A DNA stretch of 64,000 bases from Cheilinus undulatus (Eukaryota > Chordata > Actinopteri > Labriformes > Labridae), in NCBI RefSeq assembly GCF_018320785.1, contig NC_054867.1, positions 30,011,855 to 30,075,854 on the forward strand, read 5' to 3'. The first letter of the stretch is position 1. Every line of letters starts with the position of its first letter. A model generated the notes under the pieces. It had not been told where the DNA came from, searched no databases, and worked only from the letters and a program-made list of their open reading frames with translations. Position numbers and translations under genes: made by a program. Positions 12,098 to 23,875 of the stretch are shown in pieces.

Positions 12098-12165
12098 CCA
12101 TATCAGAGATGTCCTCTTATTTACATCACTGGAAAATGTATTGTTTGAAAAGTATCTAGCGCAAG

Positions 12166-12486
12166 CTTAAATTTAAATAATTAATTTCTAAAATCCAGTC
12201 TGATACAGCCTTCTGCGAGGATAAACATGGCCCTGCCTTTATGCATCAGAGGTAGCTTAGTGCCAAAACTGGTGGAATCAACAATCAAACCTTGTCTGAT
12301 TCGTAAGTTTTCTTTTCCATCCATCCATCCATTTTCTTTACTGTTTATCCCATTGGGGGTTGCAGGGGGGCTGGGGTATATCCCAACTGTCATTGGGCGA
12401 GGAGCAGGGTACACCCCGGACTGGTTGCCAGTCAATTTATGTTTTCTTAAAAAAAAAAAAAAAAAAAATTAAACTTAAATTTAAAT
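12166..12486 (+). mobile_element. Retroposed insertion with poly(A) tail and 13-bp direct repeats
   Basis: CTTAAATTTAAAT occurs at 12166-12178 and again at 12474-12486. Just before the second copy is a run of about 20 A (near 12449-12468). The body contains, at about 12310-12440, the CCATCCATCCATTTTC...CGGACTGGTTGCCAGTCAAT text typical of a fish LINE/SINE 3' region. Direct repeats plus a poly(A) tail are the signature of target-primed retroposition. The duplication is AT-rich, so chance is not fully excluded. Confidence 0.6.
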
Positions 12487-13967
12487 TTGAACCTATCCAG
12501 AAGGTTTGATCAGATCAGATCGCTAGCGAACAACTTCCTTCAACGTCTGATTTCAGACAGCAACAAAAAAACAAAACAGAAAAAAACAGAAAACCCTATA
12601 TTCTGAATACCTTTAACCTTTAAACACCAAGCTTTATAGTAGTACAGTAATTGTTAATTCATTTGTTAACCCAATTTATAAAAAGTACTTGTTTAGGTCA
12701 TATTTTATATCTTAGCTTACACATATAGTTCCCATCTGTATCACTGTGTTTTTTAATTTATTTTTTATACAAGATACATAGCACCTGACTCTCTAATTGT
12801 CAAACTCCATGTAAATGTCTTCTGTCTTTCTGAAGTTGGCTGGTCCTAACTGACTGCGCACAAACATCATCTGTCAGACTTCAGATGTGAACATGCCTGT
12901 ACAGCTGAACTCGCTGCAACTGGGTGGAGAGATTTAATGGATGGTGATTAGTACAGTTGTCATGGTGAAGATGTATCAAGATGTCTGCTAACACTGAACA
13001 GAGATAGAAACATACACACATGCCTGTGTCTATAGTGCCTCTGGAGAGGTATCAAACTTGTGTTAGTGTTGTGGTGTGTTGTGCTTTAGTGTGTTAAGAG
13101 CTGTCTGTGACTGCTTCAGTATTCAGGCATGTACACCTGACTGTGTGTCAAAAAGTGTGTATATATCAGGTGTTGACTCATGACAAAAATAGCAGAGTCT
13201 TGCTCGGCCGGCAGCACCAATTGCTGCCAACACAAATACAATGGTTTCCATGGCAACCTTGGAAATAGACTCCACATTCGCACTCAGAAATAGCAAAAGG
13301 ACGCTGCACTAACCCCAGAGAGCCCTGAATGCCAATAATAACTACCCACGGACGCACAAAAATCAGCTGCACTCAGAAATAAAATCACACCATTACATTT
13401 GACAAAAATAATTAAATGAATAAAACATAATTACTGCTGCCTACACAAACAATCAACGCAAATTTAAAAATGCACATTTAGCATCAAGGCATGGGAGCAC
13501 TTAAGTCAGCTTTGAGTTCAGCAACATCAAAGCAAATATAAAACCTGACACAATCCAAGGAGAGTTTCTTTTTAAAGATTTTTACAGAGACATATTTTCA
13601 GATTGCTTGTTGATGTGTTGGACCTTGTAAATGTGGTGGAGTGATGTTGCTGCAGATAAAGGGTAAAGTGATGAATGTTGCCGTGGAGACACTTGGGGAG
13701 GAAGGTTCATATCACTGCAGACAGTCAAACAAGAGAATTGAGAACAGCTAATACTCTGTGGGTGTGTGTATTCAAGGCACTAAAGTACACTTTTGGGATA
13801 TTCTACTAACACTCCCATCAATACTCACTATCATTCTGTGATTCAGATTGTCTTTGGCATCAGAAATGATCACTACACTGGATATTCAGGTAGATTGAAG
13901 CAATAAGGCTGGATTTAGGTTGTTTTCATCATAATGCAGTTGTGAGTACAGCAGCCTTTAGTGGACA
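12487..13967. other. Intergenic DNA with an RFX X-box-like palindrome
   Basis: No gene seen. GGTTTCCATGGCAACC at 13243-13258 is close to the RFX X-box consensus (GTNRCCNNRGYAAC, one mismatch). Confidence 0.35.
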
Positions 13968-13969
13968 TA

Positions 13970-14659
13970 TAGAGCCTATAAAGAGTTCACCCTCTTGGAT
14001 TTTTTATACTTAAATAATTATATCAGTGAGTGTTGTATAAAGACACCTGTGTATGGAAGGTCCAGTTTCTTGTTAACTAGTATTTCTGGCCACCATTACA
14101 CCATGAAGACAAAAGAACACTCCAAGCAACTTAGAGGAAAATGTGTTGAAAAGTGTAAGCCAGAGGATGGTCGTGTTGAGTTGAGGTGGGAGAGACATTG
14201 CATATAGAGCTAAACAGAAATGGTTTAAGGACAATAAGGTGAATGTTCTAGAGTGGCCGGGTCTGTGTCCAGCCCTCGATCCAAAAGAAAATTTGCAGGT
14301 GTACCTGAAAAGACCTGTTCACGCCCAATCCCTGACAGAGCTGGAGCAGTTTTGAAAAGAAGTCAGTGTCTATCACAATTGCAGTGTCCAGATGTGCAAG
14401 CCCAGTTGAGACCTATCACACAGACTCAGTGCTGTGATTGCAGTCAAAGGTGAATCTTCTAAATACTGACCTGAAGGGGATGAATAATTATGCAATATTT
14501 TTGTTTGGCATTACTTTGCAGAAATCTGTTTTCATTTTGACATTACAGCAAGGTTTTTTTTTCTTTGTCACAAACACCAAATAATGTTATATGATTGATT
14601 TCTAAAACCATTAAAGGGTAAAAACATCCAAAGGGGTGAACACTTTTTTATAGGCACTG
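13970..14659 (+). mobile_element. Internally deleted Tc1-like transposon
   Basis: The left end at 13970 contains GAGCCTATAAAGAGTTCACC. The right end, reverse complemented, contains GTGCCTATAAAAAAGTGTTC followed by ACCCC. Both are flanked by TA (13968-13969 and 14660-14661). The interior keeps decayed Tc1 transposase text in the plus orientation, including the region corresponding to the PD-P-EN motif of the DDE domain near 14265-14290, but with stops and missing sequence. The element is non-functional. Confidence 0.85.
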
Positions 14660-14875
14660 TACATCCATGTTTTATTCTACTTTTTTTTTATTTATTTAAG
14701 TATTGGGGCACCAGTGGCTTATAAAAACACAAGTGATGACAAACCTCTCACAATCTTTCTTTAACAGTCAGAATTTATGTATTTTTGATGTCAATGTGAC
14801 TTTTGAATGCTAAATGCTTCTTTTTTGTTATTTCAAAGAGTCTTCTTTTAGAGTCTCTTAATCTTTGCCAGGTTT

Positions 14876-15174
14876 TTAACCCCTTAAAGCCTGTTGTATC
14901 ATATTTCATACATACTTTTATGATACCTCTACCTAATCAATATGATCAATAAATTACTAAAAAAAAAAAAAAACATCTGAATACAATCTGATAGATGATA
15001 AAAAATGCCCTAAAGTGGATTATCAGTTAGTAAAAACACCTAATGTATCAAATGAGATACAAAAGAATTTATATGTTAAATTTTATGGATAATATAGATT
15101 TTTTTGGATTTCATTTGAAAGTTAAAAAAGATTTTTCTGGCTGTAATTTGTGTTATCAGGCTTTAATGGGTTGA
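14876..15174. mobile_element. piggyBac-type MITE
   Basis: TTAA at 14876-14879 is followed by CCCCTTAAAGCCTG. The other end is CAGGCTTTAATGGG followed by TTGA (15171-15174), a one-base change from TTAA. Inverted CCCxTTAAAGCCTG ends at a TTAA-like site fit a piggyBac-derived non-autonomous element of about 290 bp. Confidence 0.65.
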
Positions 15175-15794
15175 GTTTTATTCTGAAAAGTGTTAATATT
15201 AGACTGTGCTCCCTTAGAGAGGCCCCTGAATGTGCTGCTTATGCCAGACGGTGGCAGTGTGTCCACTTTATTGTGCCCGTTGTTCAGCAGCTTCCATCTT
15301 TACCCGCTGTAACAGAATCAGTTTACATTTCTAAGAGCCGTTGTTGGTAATCATTTTATTGACACACATTTACACACAACAAGCAGCTCAGTTAAATTTA
15401 CATGCTCCCACACACAGTGTGGAACATGTAGACAAAAGATTTTCCTGAAAACGGAGTGAGATAGTGAGGGAAAACAAAAAAGTCTTAATGCATAAAACAT
15501 CTAAAAAAACACCATCTGTGTTACAACATTGCCCTGTTTTTACTCTTACAAATAAAGATGCAATACAGACAGCAGGATAGAACATCAAACACAACAGACA
15601 ACAAATCTCCTTTCCATTGCATTACATTTTCAAAAAATAGTGACTCATGCTTGATTTTGGTGTAAAATTTGGTTTCTGTTGTGATTTGCTGTTAAAGCTC
15701 TGGATTATTGGATTCATCCGTATAGTTTCTCTTTGGCTTTGAAGTATTATAAATGTTTATCAATATGAAAAATAATTATTTATTAAGATTTATT
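15175..15794. other. Intergenic DNA
   Basis: Nothing recognised. Open frames are short and not conserved-looking. Confidence 0.35.
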
Positions 15795-15945
15795 CATGGC
15801 TTTTCTATGTCTTTGTATGTGTTCACAGTGAATAGTCAAAAACAGGGATGAGAGAGTGGGGAATGACATGCAGGAAAGGAGCCACAGGTCATACTTAAAC
15901 CTTGGTAGCTCATATTGAGCATGACTTGACCACTAGGCAATCAGC
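15795..15945 (-). mobile_element. tRNA-derived SINE, minus orientation
   Basis: Reading the minus strand, a tRNA-like head (near 15905-15945) is followed by the GGCTCCTTTCCTGCATGTCA-type body of a teleost SINE that also occurs at 16143, 17318, 20447 and 34815. The copy is diverged. Confidence 0.6.
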
Positions 15946-16142
15946 ATCCTCAACATATCTATCACTGTTGTCAGAAAAATGTTAAAATTTAAAGCATCTA
16001 CTACCAGTTTTTTAGTTCACATGTAAAAATGATTACACTGAAACCTTAAAACACTACACAAACATATAAACTGTGTAAGCTCTAGTATCATTTTACTTTA
16101 AATAAGTGTAAAAAAAAAAAAAAAACTCTTTATCACTGATTC

Positions 16143-16262
16143 ACAGCTGGCACATGGCCTTGCAGTAAGGACAAGCCCCGTGTATGCAGGTGGCCCGGGT
16201 TCTGGCCTATGCCCCCTTTCTTTCATCCCTGTTTTCCAACTCCATCCACTGTCATCCTCTCT
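16143..16262 (+). mobile_element. tRNA-derived SINE, plus orientation
   Basis: The head TGGCACATGGCCTTGCAGTA, the box-B-like GGGTTCTGGCC and the body TCCAACTCCATCCACTGTC match the same family as the copy at 15795 but in the opposite orientation, about 200 bp away. Confidence 0.65.
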
Positions 16263-16859
16263 GATAGCATAATAAGCCCCAATAAATGATATAATTTAAA
16301 ATAATTAAGAAAAACAGTTGTATCAAGAGAGGACTGAACTCGAGCAGTCCTACCACACATCTACCAGGACACAAGGAAAGAGGCACCGGTCGCCCACACA
16401 GACAACTCTCCTCAACCCTTCCTACAGAGGGCAGTGCTCTCACCTTACATATCACCCTCCACATATAGCTGATATTACTGCTCATACTGTGTGCTTAAAA
16501 CAAAATCTATGATTACAGTGGAAATGTTTGATCATAATGCCACATTTGAAAACAGCAATACCCCAATGAAAAAAAATCATTAAACAATCATAAAGAGCAA
16601 AAAAGCTGTCAGAGCTACTCTAAAGTCAAACTTTATAGGAAGTACAGATAGATTACATACACAGCACTCTTTATTAGGTTCTCTTTATGCAGAATGGCTC
16701 CTTTCAGTGTTGCTCAACTTGTATTGTGTTTGTTTGTGTGTAAATAACACTGTGGAGGCAGCTAAATGCAACTGGAGTCAAAGAGACATTTCCCAAAGGG
16801 AACAGTTAGGTGCATTGTTTCAGATCCTATTGTTACCAATCACACCAAGACATGTTGTA

Positions 16860-17085
16860 TCATACTGAAATGGATTGTATCAAATTTGATCGTACCATAT
16901 TCATATCACATCGAAGCAAATAGTATCGTATTGTACCGTACCGTACTGTACCGTCTCATCTCATCTCCTTTCCTATCGCCTTATCTCGTATCGTCCCATC
17001 TCGTCTACTATCCTATCGCCTCGTCTCGACCTCTTCTCATATCGTATCGTTTCATATCGTCTCGTCTCGTATCATAATTGTATTA
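16860..17085 (+). repeat. Degenerate pentanucleotide array (TATCG/TCTCG/TACCG)
   Basis: Tandem five-base units such as TATCG, TCTCG, TACCG and TCTCA run from about 16900 to 17070, with related GTATC/CATAC words on both sides. CpG density is far above the surroundings because most units carry a CG. The long plus-strand open frame across it is a by-product of the array. Confidence 0.85.
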
Positions 17086-17317
17086 TACCAAATCACATTG
17101 TATTGTTTTGGTTGTTGGTATTTTAAAAGATTCCATTCATCACAGCCTGGTTAATTTAAACAACTTAATTTAGTTTGTGGGTTAAATTTTTACTAAATTT
17201 TAAGTTGTATAAACTGGTCACGAGTTTGTGTTTTCCTTTTTTTAAGTTACAGACTCTAAAGATTGCAATTAAAATTTCTTTGTATTTCATTGAAATAGGT
17301 GTCAAAAATAGTTGGAG

Positions 17318-17500
17318 GGTGCTAGTGTAGAGTAGGTAGAGCAGGTGCCCATACAGCGGGTATAGTCCTCAAAGTTCTGGTCGTGGTATCAATTCTCAGT
17401 CTCAGCACTGTTTGGTACATGCCTTACCCCACTTTCTTTCCCCATGTTTCCTGTGTCTCTTCAGCTGTCCCACTGGAACAAAGGCAAAAAGCCCCCCCCA
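17318..17500 (+). mobile_element. tRNA-derived SINE, plus orientation
   Basis: A tRNA-like head with GTAGAGCAGGTGCCCATACA and TTCTGGTCGTGGTATCAATT is followed by a CTTTCTTTCCCC / GTGTCTCTTCAGCTGTCC tail. It is the same SINE family as at 16143, diverged. Confidence 0.6.
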
Positions 17501-20067
17501 AAAAACATCTTTACAAAATTGTCTGATATTGAAGAACCCAAAGGGAAATTGAAGTTCTTAAAAATACTGCAATACCTGGGTAAATGCTAACTTACACTAT
17601 TGATAAATGCCAAAATAACAAAGGAAAATGAACACTACTACTTAAGAAATGAGATTAACAACTTTGCCAACAACAAAGCTCAAAGAAATAAATAAATAAA
17701 CTAAACTAACTAAATAAACTAATACAAATTTTAGACAGACTTTAATCTTTGATGCTGCATCTAAATCAGTTTATTCAAATTGCTGTTGCTGAGGAATCTA
17801 TCCAATGTTTCTGTCCCGTATTTTGTTATAGTTGCTAATGAGTATAACTCAAAGGGATGTTAAGAGCTAAAAATAAAACTTGAAGTCTTTGAGTATCCAT
17901 TGACAATGACAGTATCCATCATGATAACTTGATGTGGAGATGTGCAACTGTGACTGATGCACAAAGTATCTGTGTAACTGAGTAACAATGTGCCATGGAT
18001 CTCAGCAGCAGTAATTATCTGTCATTGGTGAGTGTGTTCAGTGTGAGGACACGGAGATACTACTGCACGAAACTCAGACAAAAACCCTTGCACACACGAA
18101 AACAAGAACATTATGTGATTTCTGCTCATTAAATTAAACATATCCAGCACCATCAAAAAATTAAACTGGACCTGAAAATGGATTGATTATGTAGATAATG
18201 TCTGATGCATGTCAATCATATGTGGCCTGGAGCTTCACTAATGTTAAAGAATCACACTGTTAAATCAGCATTATTTACATGGGCAGTATAGTTTAAAGTT
18301 CAACCCTAAATACCACAGCCTTTTGGTGTAAAAGCTAACCAAATGTGCGTTAATCCAACACTAAATGAAACCCCTGAAACAAGGAAGTTGCTCCAGCTCA
18401 TTTACAGAATAATGTGGTCATGCATCTATATCCATGAGCTGGTATAGATGAAAATAATTTAACCTCTGCTTATTCTTTTCAGTCACTTGTTAATCATATG
18501 TTTAGTTTTTAAACACATTTTCTTCATTATCTGCTGTGATTTTTGCTGAGTAAGCTCCCCTCTTACAGACATCCTGCTCGTCTTGCTGTTTCAAGCTAGC
18601 ATGTGTTTGATGTGTAGTGTCTGGGTGAATTTAGGCAGGGGGCTGGTGGATGGATGTCCCTCTGTCAGGAGATATACTGTCCAACTGTGAATCATTGATG
18701 AAGTACAGAGGCTGCAGGTTAGGGTGATCTCCATCAGCTAATTAAGCTCTGTCTTTGTTTTCACAAGGAGCTGAAGCACTGGCTACACCGTGGTTTGGTT
18801 GAGAAAGTTGGCCATCGCCTCCTAAGGATGCAATGTACATGTCAGATGATATCCAGTGTGTTCCAGTACAGGGATCCTGTTTCACAGTCCTGTTAGTGAC
18901 ACCTCACAGTGTGACTCAATCCACCATTTAAATCCTGCTGGTGTAATTCCAACGTTTAAAACTTTTAATTAAAGGCTGAAGGGTCATGATCTTGTGCCAC
19001 AACACCCAGCTAACTCAACAACTTCCCTTCTGTGTTTATTCCTGTCTTTTGACATGTCACATTTTAAACGCTCTATTTTTAACTGGTCTGTCATTTAAAA
19101 ACATGTTTTCTTTCTTTCATGTTCATCATCTCATTTCAGCTGTTTCCCCTTTCACATTGAGGTCCTTCTGTACCACTTCTATGTGTCCTCCTTTCTCCCC
19201 CATCCCTTCTCTCCCTCTGTCTCCCATGGTAACCTCACCCGTGGACCGTGTCATCATCCTGTGAGGGTTTCTGTGTGAGGTGACCTTGTGCCCAGAAGAT
19301 TCACAACATATAGTTAATGATCAGCTCTGCCTGAGCCTGACGTCCATCTGTCATCCTGTCTTCTGAATCGTCGCCCTTTTGACCTTCTTCAGCTTCAGAC
19401 TGTCAGACAGAAATAAGAGGTGAATGTTTTCTATATAGATGAGCTGGATTAGGGTCCTTATATAATGACTGGTCAGAAAACCTCAAGTATTTTCTACGTT
19501 CCCAAAGCTAGATTTAATATCAGTTTGTTGCCTCACTGCTGCAGCATTTCCTGCAGTTTCACCTCTTACCTATCTATTATTTAAACATTCTATATTTGTT
19601 TGAAAGATGTAACAACGTATGTGATCTAAATAAAATGCCTTTAACCAAACCTGTGTAGCTTCATTTAAGAACTCCAGGGGTGCATCAAATATGAGGTGCC
19701 TATAAAGTGTTATTTCAATGATATAGATGTGCACTTTGAATGTAGGGGCCAATAGTGAATGAAACTGCATTAAAATAGATTTTTGATTATTCAAAGAAGG
19801 TTCTGCAGGACCTCTAGCTCCAACATCATGGTCCAAACCCTTCAAAAAGCCTTTATATGTCTTCATAGTTCCCAATCATAGGTGTGTATACCCCGGTTGG
19901 ACATAATAAACAATAAATTGGCGGATTATTCCATGGCAACATGACTTTAATAAATAAGTACCTTTCAGTTAAGGTAGATGAATGGATGTTTCCCCATTAA
20001 TGAGATTTTCTAAGCCTCATCTGACTTAGAGACCTATTATATTAATATTCTATAATTATATGTCCAT
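17501..20067. other. Intergenic DNA, no feature recognised
   Basis: Unique-looking AT-rich sequence. No exon, RNA gene or clear repeat boundary was found. Confidence 0.35.
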
Positions 20068-20340
20068 TAAAAGTATTCACCCCTTGAATGTTTAACCCAT
20101 TTGTTGATTTTATAGATCAATCATGTCAATATGATTTGGCCTTTTTGGTGAAAAAAATTACAAAAACTAATAATAATAATGTCAAAGTGAGAACAGATTT
20201 ATGTAATTTAATTGAATAAAACAAATTGAATGTAAAATAAATGATTGTATAAATAATCACCCCTTCAAGTCAGTATTTAGTAGATGCACCTTTGGCTGCA
20301 ATTGCTGCATTTATTTCTTTTGGTATTTGCCTCAGGCCTC
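20068..20340 (-). mobile_element. Terminal fragment of a Tc1-like transposon
   Basis: Begins AAAAGTATTCACCCCTTGAA, the terminal-repeat text shared with the 14 kb Tc1 element, and carries TAGTAGATGCACCTTTGGCT (about 20279-20298), a phrase typical of the sub-terminal region of fish Tc1 elements. No partner terminus was seen. Orientation is inferred. Confidence 0.6.
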
Positions 20341-20446
20341 CATATTACTAAAACTTCCCCTGCTTGACTCTTTGATCCAAATACAGTCTAAAACAGTTTA
20401 TAATGAGAAACAAAGAGTGAACTTTTTTAAAAGGATGGCTTGCGGG

Positions 20447-20525
20447 GGCGCTCAGATGGCCTCATGGTTTAGGTCGACCCCCATGTACACAGGCCTGTGG
20501 CTTCTTTCCAGCATGTCTGGCGTTG
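20447..20525 (+). mobile_element. Truncated tRNA-derived SINE
   Basis: GGCGCTCAGATGGCCTCATG followed by GGTCGACCCCCATGTACACA and a GGCCTGTGGCTTCTTTCCAG body: the head and first part of the SINE family at 16143. The 3' part is missing. Confidence 0.6.
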
Positions 20526-20880
20526 CTTGTGATGAAGAGACTACAGAGCTTCACTATCTGAATCCAAAACTTTCCTAGCTTTTCAAATATTAGAGCCATT
20601 TCAGTATATCTTTGCTTTGATTTCAAACTACATTCTACAGAAGCCCTAAGCAGACATGCATACATAGACTTTATTTACTCTGGTTTCCCGTGACTAGTGA
20701 TTTCTTTTTGTTTTCTTGCAAAAGCTCAAAACAAAACATAGAAACAGACTTAACTTAGCAGTATGACATGTCATGGTCTTGCTGTTTAAAGTGACCAGCC
20801 TATTGTTATGTTTTCTAGATCACCAGAAATGTATTAGTCTGTTTAATTTGGAAAAACCTTTTTCTTTTCCTTTTTTTAAT

Positions 20881-20907
20881 TTTTTTTTTTTTTTTTTTTT
20901 TTTTTTT
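20881..20907 (+). repeat. Poly(T) run of 27
   Basis: Uninterrupted T run preceded by T-rich sequence. It could be the A-tail of a minus-strand retroposon, but no body was identified. Confidence 0.8.
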
Positions 20908-22324
20908 GCCAAAACAAAGACAAAAATAAAGGGTGAGAAGAGTCAAGCTCCTAAGAAAACAGCCCAAAATGTTTGGTTATGAAGGCCAACATTTTGTTTC
21001 TGCTGGCTCCTTGTGGCAAAAAAACCTTTGTTTTTAAGATTTTGAGTTTCTATGTTGCATACTCCAAAACAGTGTTAAATCAAGACATAAGAATTTAAAA
21101 CATTCAGAGGAGACTGCAGGGCCAGAAGAGTTACCTAAATGGCCTAACAATAATGGACAAATAACCATAAATAAGTCAAATGTGTAGCAAACAGCAATAC
21201 CCAACGTTAAATCTTAGCAGTATAATGTGTTAAATGCTGCTATTCAAAGGACAGGACTCCAAGCTCTTATGCTAACCACATGCTATGCATGCTGCTGTGA
21301 ATTCTGCATATTGATTACTCACACTGCTGCATGCACATCACGTCCTAAGCTTTAAGACTGCTACAGCTGCAGTTCCCCACACACTATAAGAGTGACCCGT
21401 CCTTCACCACGGTGTTAAGATGAAGCAGGGATGAAGGCTTTTCATCATTAACCACATCAGCACACTGATCATCCATCCCAGCACACCTACAGCATCCCAG
21501 AGGAGAATATCTTTTCCTACAGGTGGAATGCATCATGATAAGAGATAATCTGATGGTATAATGAGTTGTGAGCGAAGAGGAACCAAAGGGGGAAATAAGC
21601 CTGCAGTGTTGAAGCAAATCATTGCAGATTTAAAGCCCAGTGCATAGCAATCAATATTCTACTTGCTTGATGAAACATTTTAAATTATCAACACTGTTAT
21701 GGCTGTCAGATTAACAATAGCGTCTGACTGGCAGAGGAGAAAAGTGAGATATTCATACCTGTAAAAATAGCCTAACCTTGATGGTGTTTACATTACTACC
21801 GTGATTCATTTGAATAATCAACTAGATTTAGATGTAGCAAAAACAGTGTTTCCCAATACACACATGCATCCAACTACAAATAAAACAAGTGCATTTGGTG
21901 CAGTATTAAATTTCATATTACTTGTTTTCATATATTATAGTGCATACAGTAATACAGATTATATTACAAATTTATTATATTCATTCATTATATTAGTGGA
22001 GCCTGTTAGTGGATCAAACTCTTGCTGAGCCCATAAGGAGAACAGCATAAACATCTTTTCCACCGAGAAAAAGTTTAACTGTGGTTATTTCATATCCTTT
22101 TAATAAGGTTCTGATAAATCAGCTATACTATAGCTATATCCATGCTAATCTTTTCACTCGTGGCAGTCATGATTTACAGGCTTGCAGTACGACTCAACCT
22201 CGTCTGCAGTTTATGTAAACGTATGCCAAGGCTGTTAGGGAGAAGAGCAGTAATCTTTTTTCTACACAGAAAAGATTTCAGTGCTTTTATTTGCTCTTCT
22301 TTTAATAAATAAATATTTTTTTAC
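20908..22324. other. Intergenic DNA with a weak internal direct repeat
   Basis: No gene seen. About 22036-22115 and 22236-22310 look like diverged copies of each other (GAGAACAGC / GAGAAGAGC beginning, CTTTTAATAA ending). Confidence 0.3.
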
Positions 22325-22466
22325 AACTCAAATTTATCCATAAAAGGTGCTGGCAGTTATAGTCATAAAACAACTAGTTTACAGACTCAGCACTATTTCA
22401 TAAATAAACAGAGAAAAAAGTCAAATGCCTTACCCAGGTATAAATTATAGACCTATTTTAGAAGTA

Positions 22467-22821
22467 CACTGTAAAAACGAATGTGAGAGCCCAATGTCAA
22501 ATAGTTAGATTTCACATTTTTTGCATGGACCCAACTTAGTGCTTTATGTTGCCACTTAGTTGACATAACATGCTTATAGCTAAAAATGTTGATTTGGCAG
22601 AAAATGTTCCATTCAAAATGTATATTTCTTTTGGCTCAACTAAAATAGTTCAGACCCCAGAAAATGCTGGCTCAACTTAAATTCATGTATGCACTTAGTA
22701 TATCTTACACAGTATAAGAGACTTAATAAAATGTGCTATGTCAGCTGGTTCACTTATCCAAAGTGCATTCAATAATTAATTTATTCACTCATCATTAATT
22801 AAGTTGGATTTTTTTACAGTG
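22467..22821. mobile_element. 355-bp MITE nested in copy A, TA target site
   Basis: Ends CACTGTAAAAA and TTTTTACAGTG are perfect inverted repeats, flanked by TA on both sides (22465-22466 and 22822-22823). The paralogous copy D has the uninterrupted site (ATTTAGAAGTAGAAA around 60981), which proves that this is an insertion. TA duplication fits a Tc1/mariner-type non-autonomous element. Confidence 0.85.
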
Positions 22822-22893
22822 TAGATACCCAAATATCGGCTTGCCTTAGCCTTGTTAGCCTTAGCTGAAGCTAACAAAGCTACGCTAGCTTCA

Positions 22894-23093
22894 TAAAGGT
22901 GTAGCATGTAATATTAGGAGTATCAGCTTTCATCATTTTCTATGTTAGTAAGTATAAAACCATTTTATTTACATTTAGATGATCAAACACTAATTTCGAA
23001 AGGCCTACTTATAAATATAATGTTCCAATTTTACCCATTTTTCCCCACTAACTGCTATAATACAAACCACATTCTTAACATTACTACTTTAAG
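22894..23093. mobile_element. About 200-bp MITE nested in the array of copy A
   Basis: The left end TAAAGGTGTAGCATGTAATA and the right end (reverse complement CTTAAAGTAGTAATGTTAAG) resemble the ends of the larger element at 27858-28511. The interior GGCCTACTTATAAATATAAT-like text is also shared with it (about 28425-28445). AGCTAA words resume on both sides. Confidence 0.55.
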
Positions 23094-23875
23094 CCACTGT
23101 AGCAAAGTTAGCCTTAACAACATGTGCATTCGCAAACAAAGCTAAAGCTAACACAGCTATGGAGATAACTTAGCTTACGTTAGCTTACATGGTTAACACT
23201 GGCTTTTTTAGTAGGCTATAGATATCCATGAGCTTCATGAGCTTTAGCTCTAGCTTTGTAAGCTACACAGCTCTATTATCTATGTAGCTTATGCAGCTAA
23301 CTTAGCAATATTTGCTGCATTAGAATTTTTTCATGGAGAATGAGCTTTTTCCTGTAAGCAGACTGTTTACTCAGCTTTTTTTTTTACATTTGGTTATTAG
23401 GTTTTGCAGGTCCAGTTTTTACTTTTAACTTTTTGTATCCTCATCCTTACCTTAACCAACCCGGAAGTTAAGTTTGAGTATGTATTTCCATTCTGTTGGA
23501 TCAGGTACCTCTCAATGGTCTGCATGAGGGGCTGTCTGAAATCCACCGTGTGCAGCCAGACCCCTGTAGATAGATCTGTCTGGTGACAAACATGAAATCC
23601 GTTCCATCCATCAGCTTTGCAAAGTTAGCAGACACAGGACCCAGAGCAGATCTGGTGATCACAAAATCACTGGAAAGTCATCAGTCGAACATTTTGAAAG
23701 TCTTGGCTACTCTCCATATCTCTAGAAAGAGAGATTTTTTTTTTCCAGTATTTGGACTTCCTGGTGAAATAAAGGTTAGATTTAATAGCATTGCACAGCA
23801 AGTGTGTGCTCATTACCAGCCATCATTATCATCACTACAGTATGATATGTAACCTATTGTTGTGTAAAAAGAGTG

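Larger units (their letters stand above)
22325..23570 (+). mobile_element. Copy A of an AGCTAA-array transposable element, with two nested MITEs
   Basis: The left part (about 22325-22466) matches copies B (reverse) and D: a TTTATCCATAAAA / GCTGGCAGTTA segment, then TTTCATAAATAAACAGAG. Next come an AGCTAA/TTAGC word array (22840-22893 and 23095-23320), a segment TTAGAATTTTTTCATGGAGA, and the right terminal repeat ending CAGCCAGACCCCTG (about 23552-23565). Two other elements (22467-22821 and 22894-23093) are inserted in it. No coding capacity. Long inverted termini suggest a DNA transposon, possibly hAT-like. Confidence 0.65.

Noticed and set aside
16766-17077. 103-codon plus-strand frame rich in Ser, Tyr and Leu
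   Set aside because: By-product of the degenerate TATCG/TCTCG array.
16143-17500. tRNA-like sequences
   Set aside because: They are decayed heads of tRNA-derived SINEs with poor cloverleaf potential, not functional tRNA genes.
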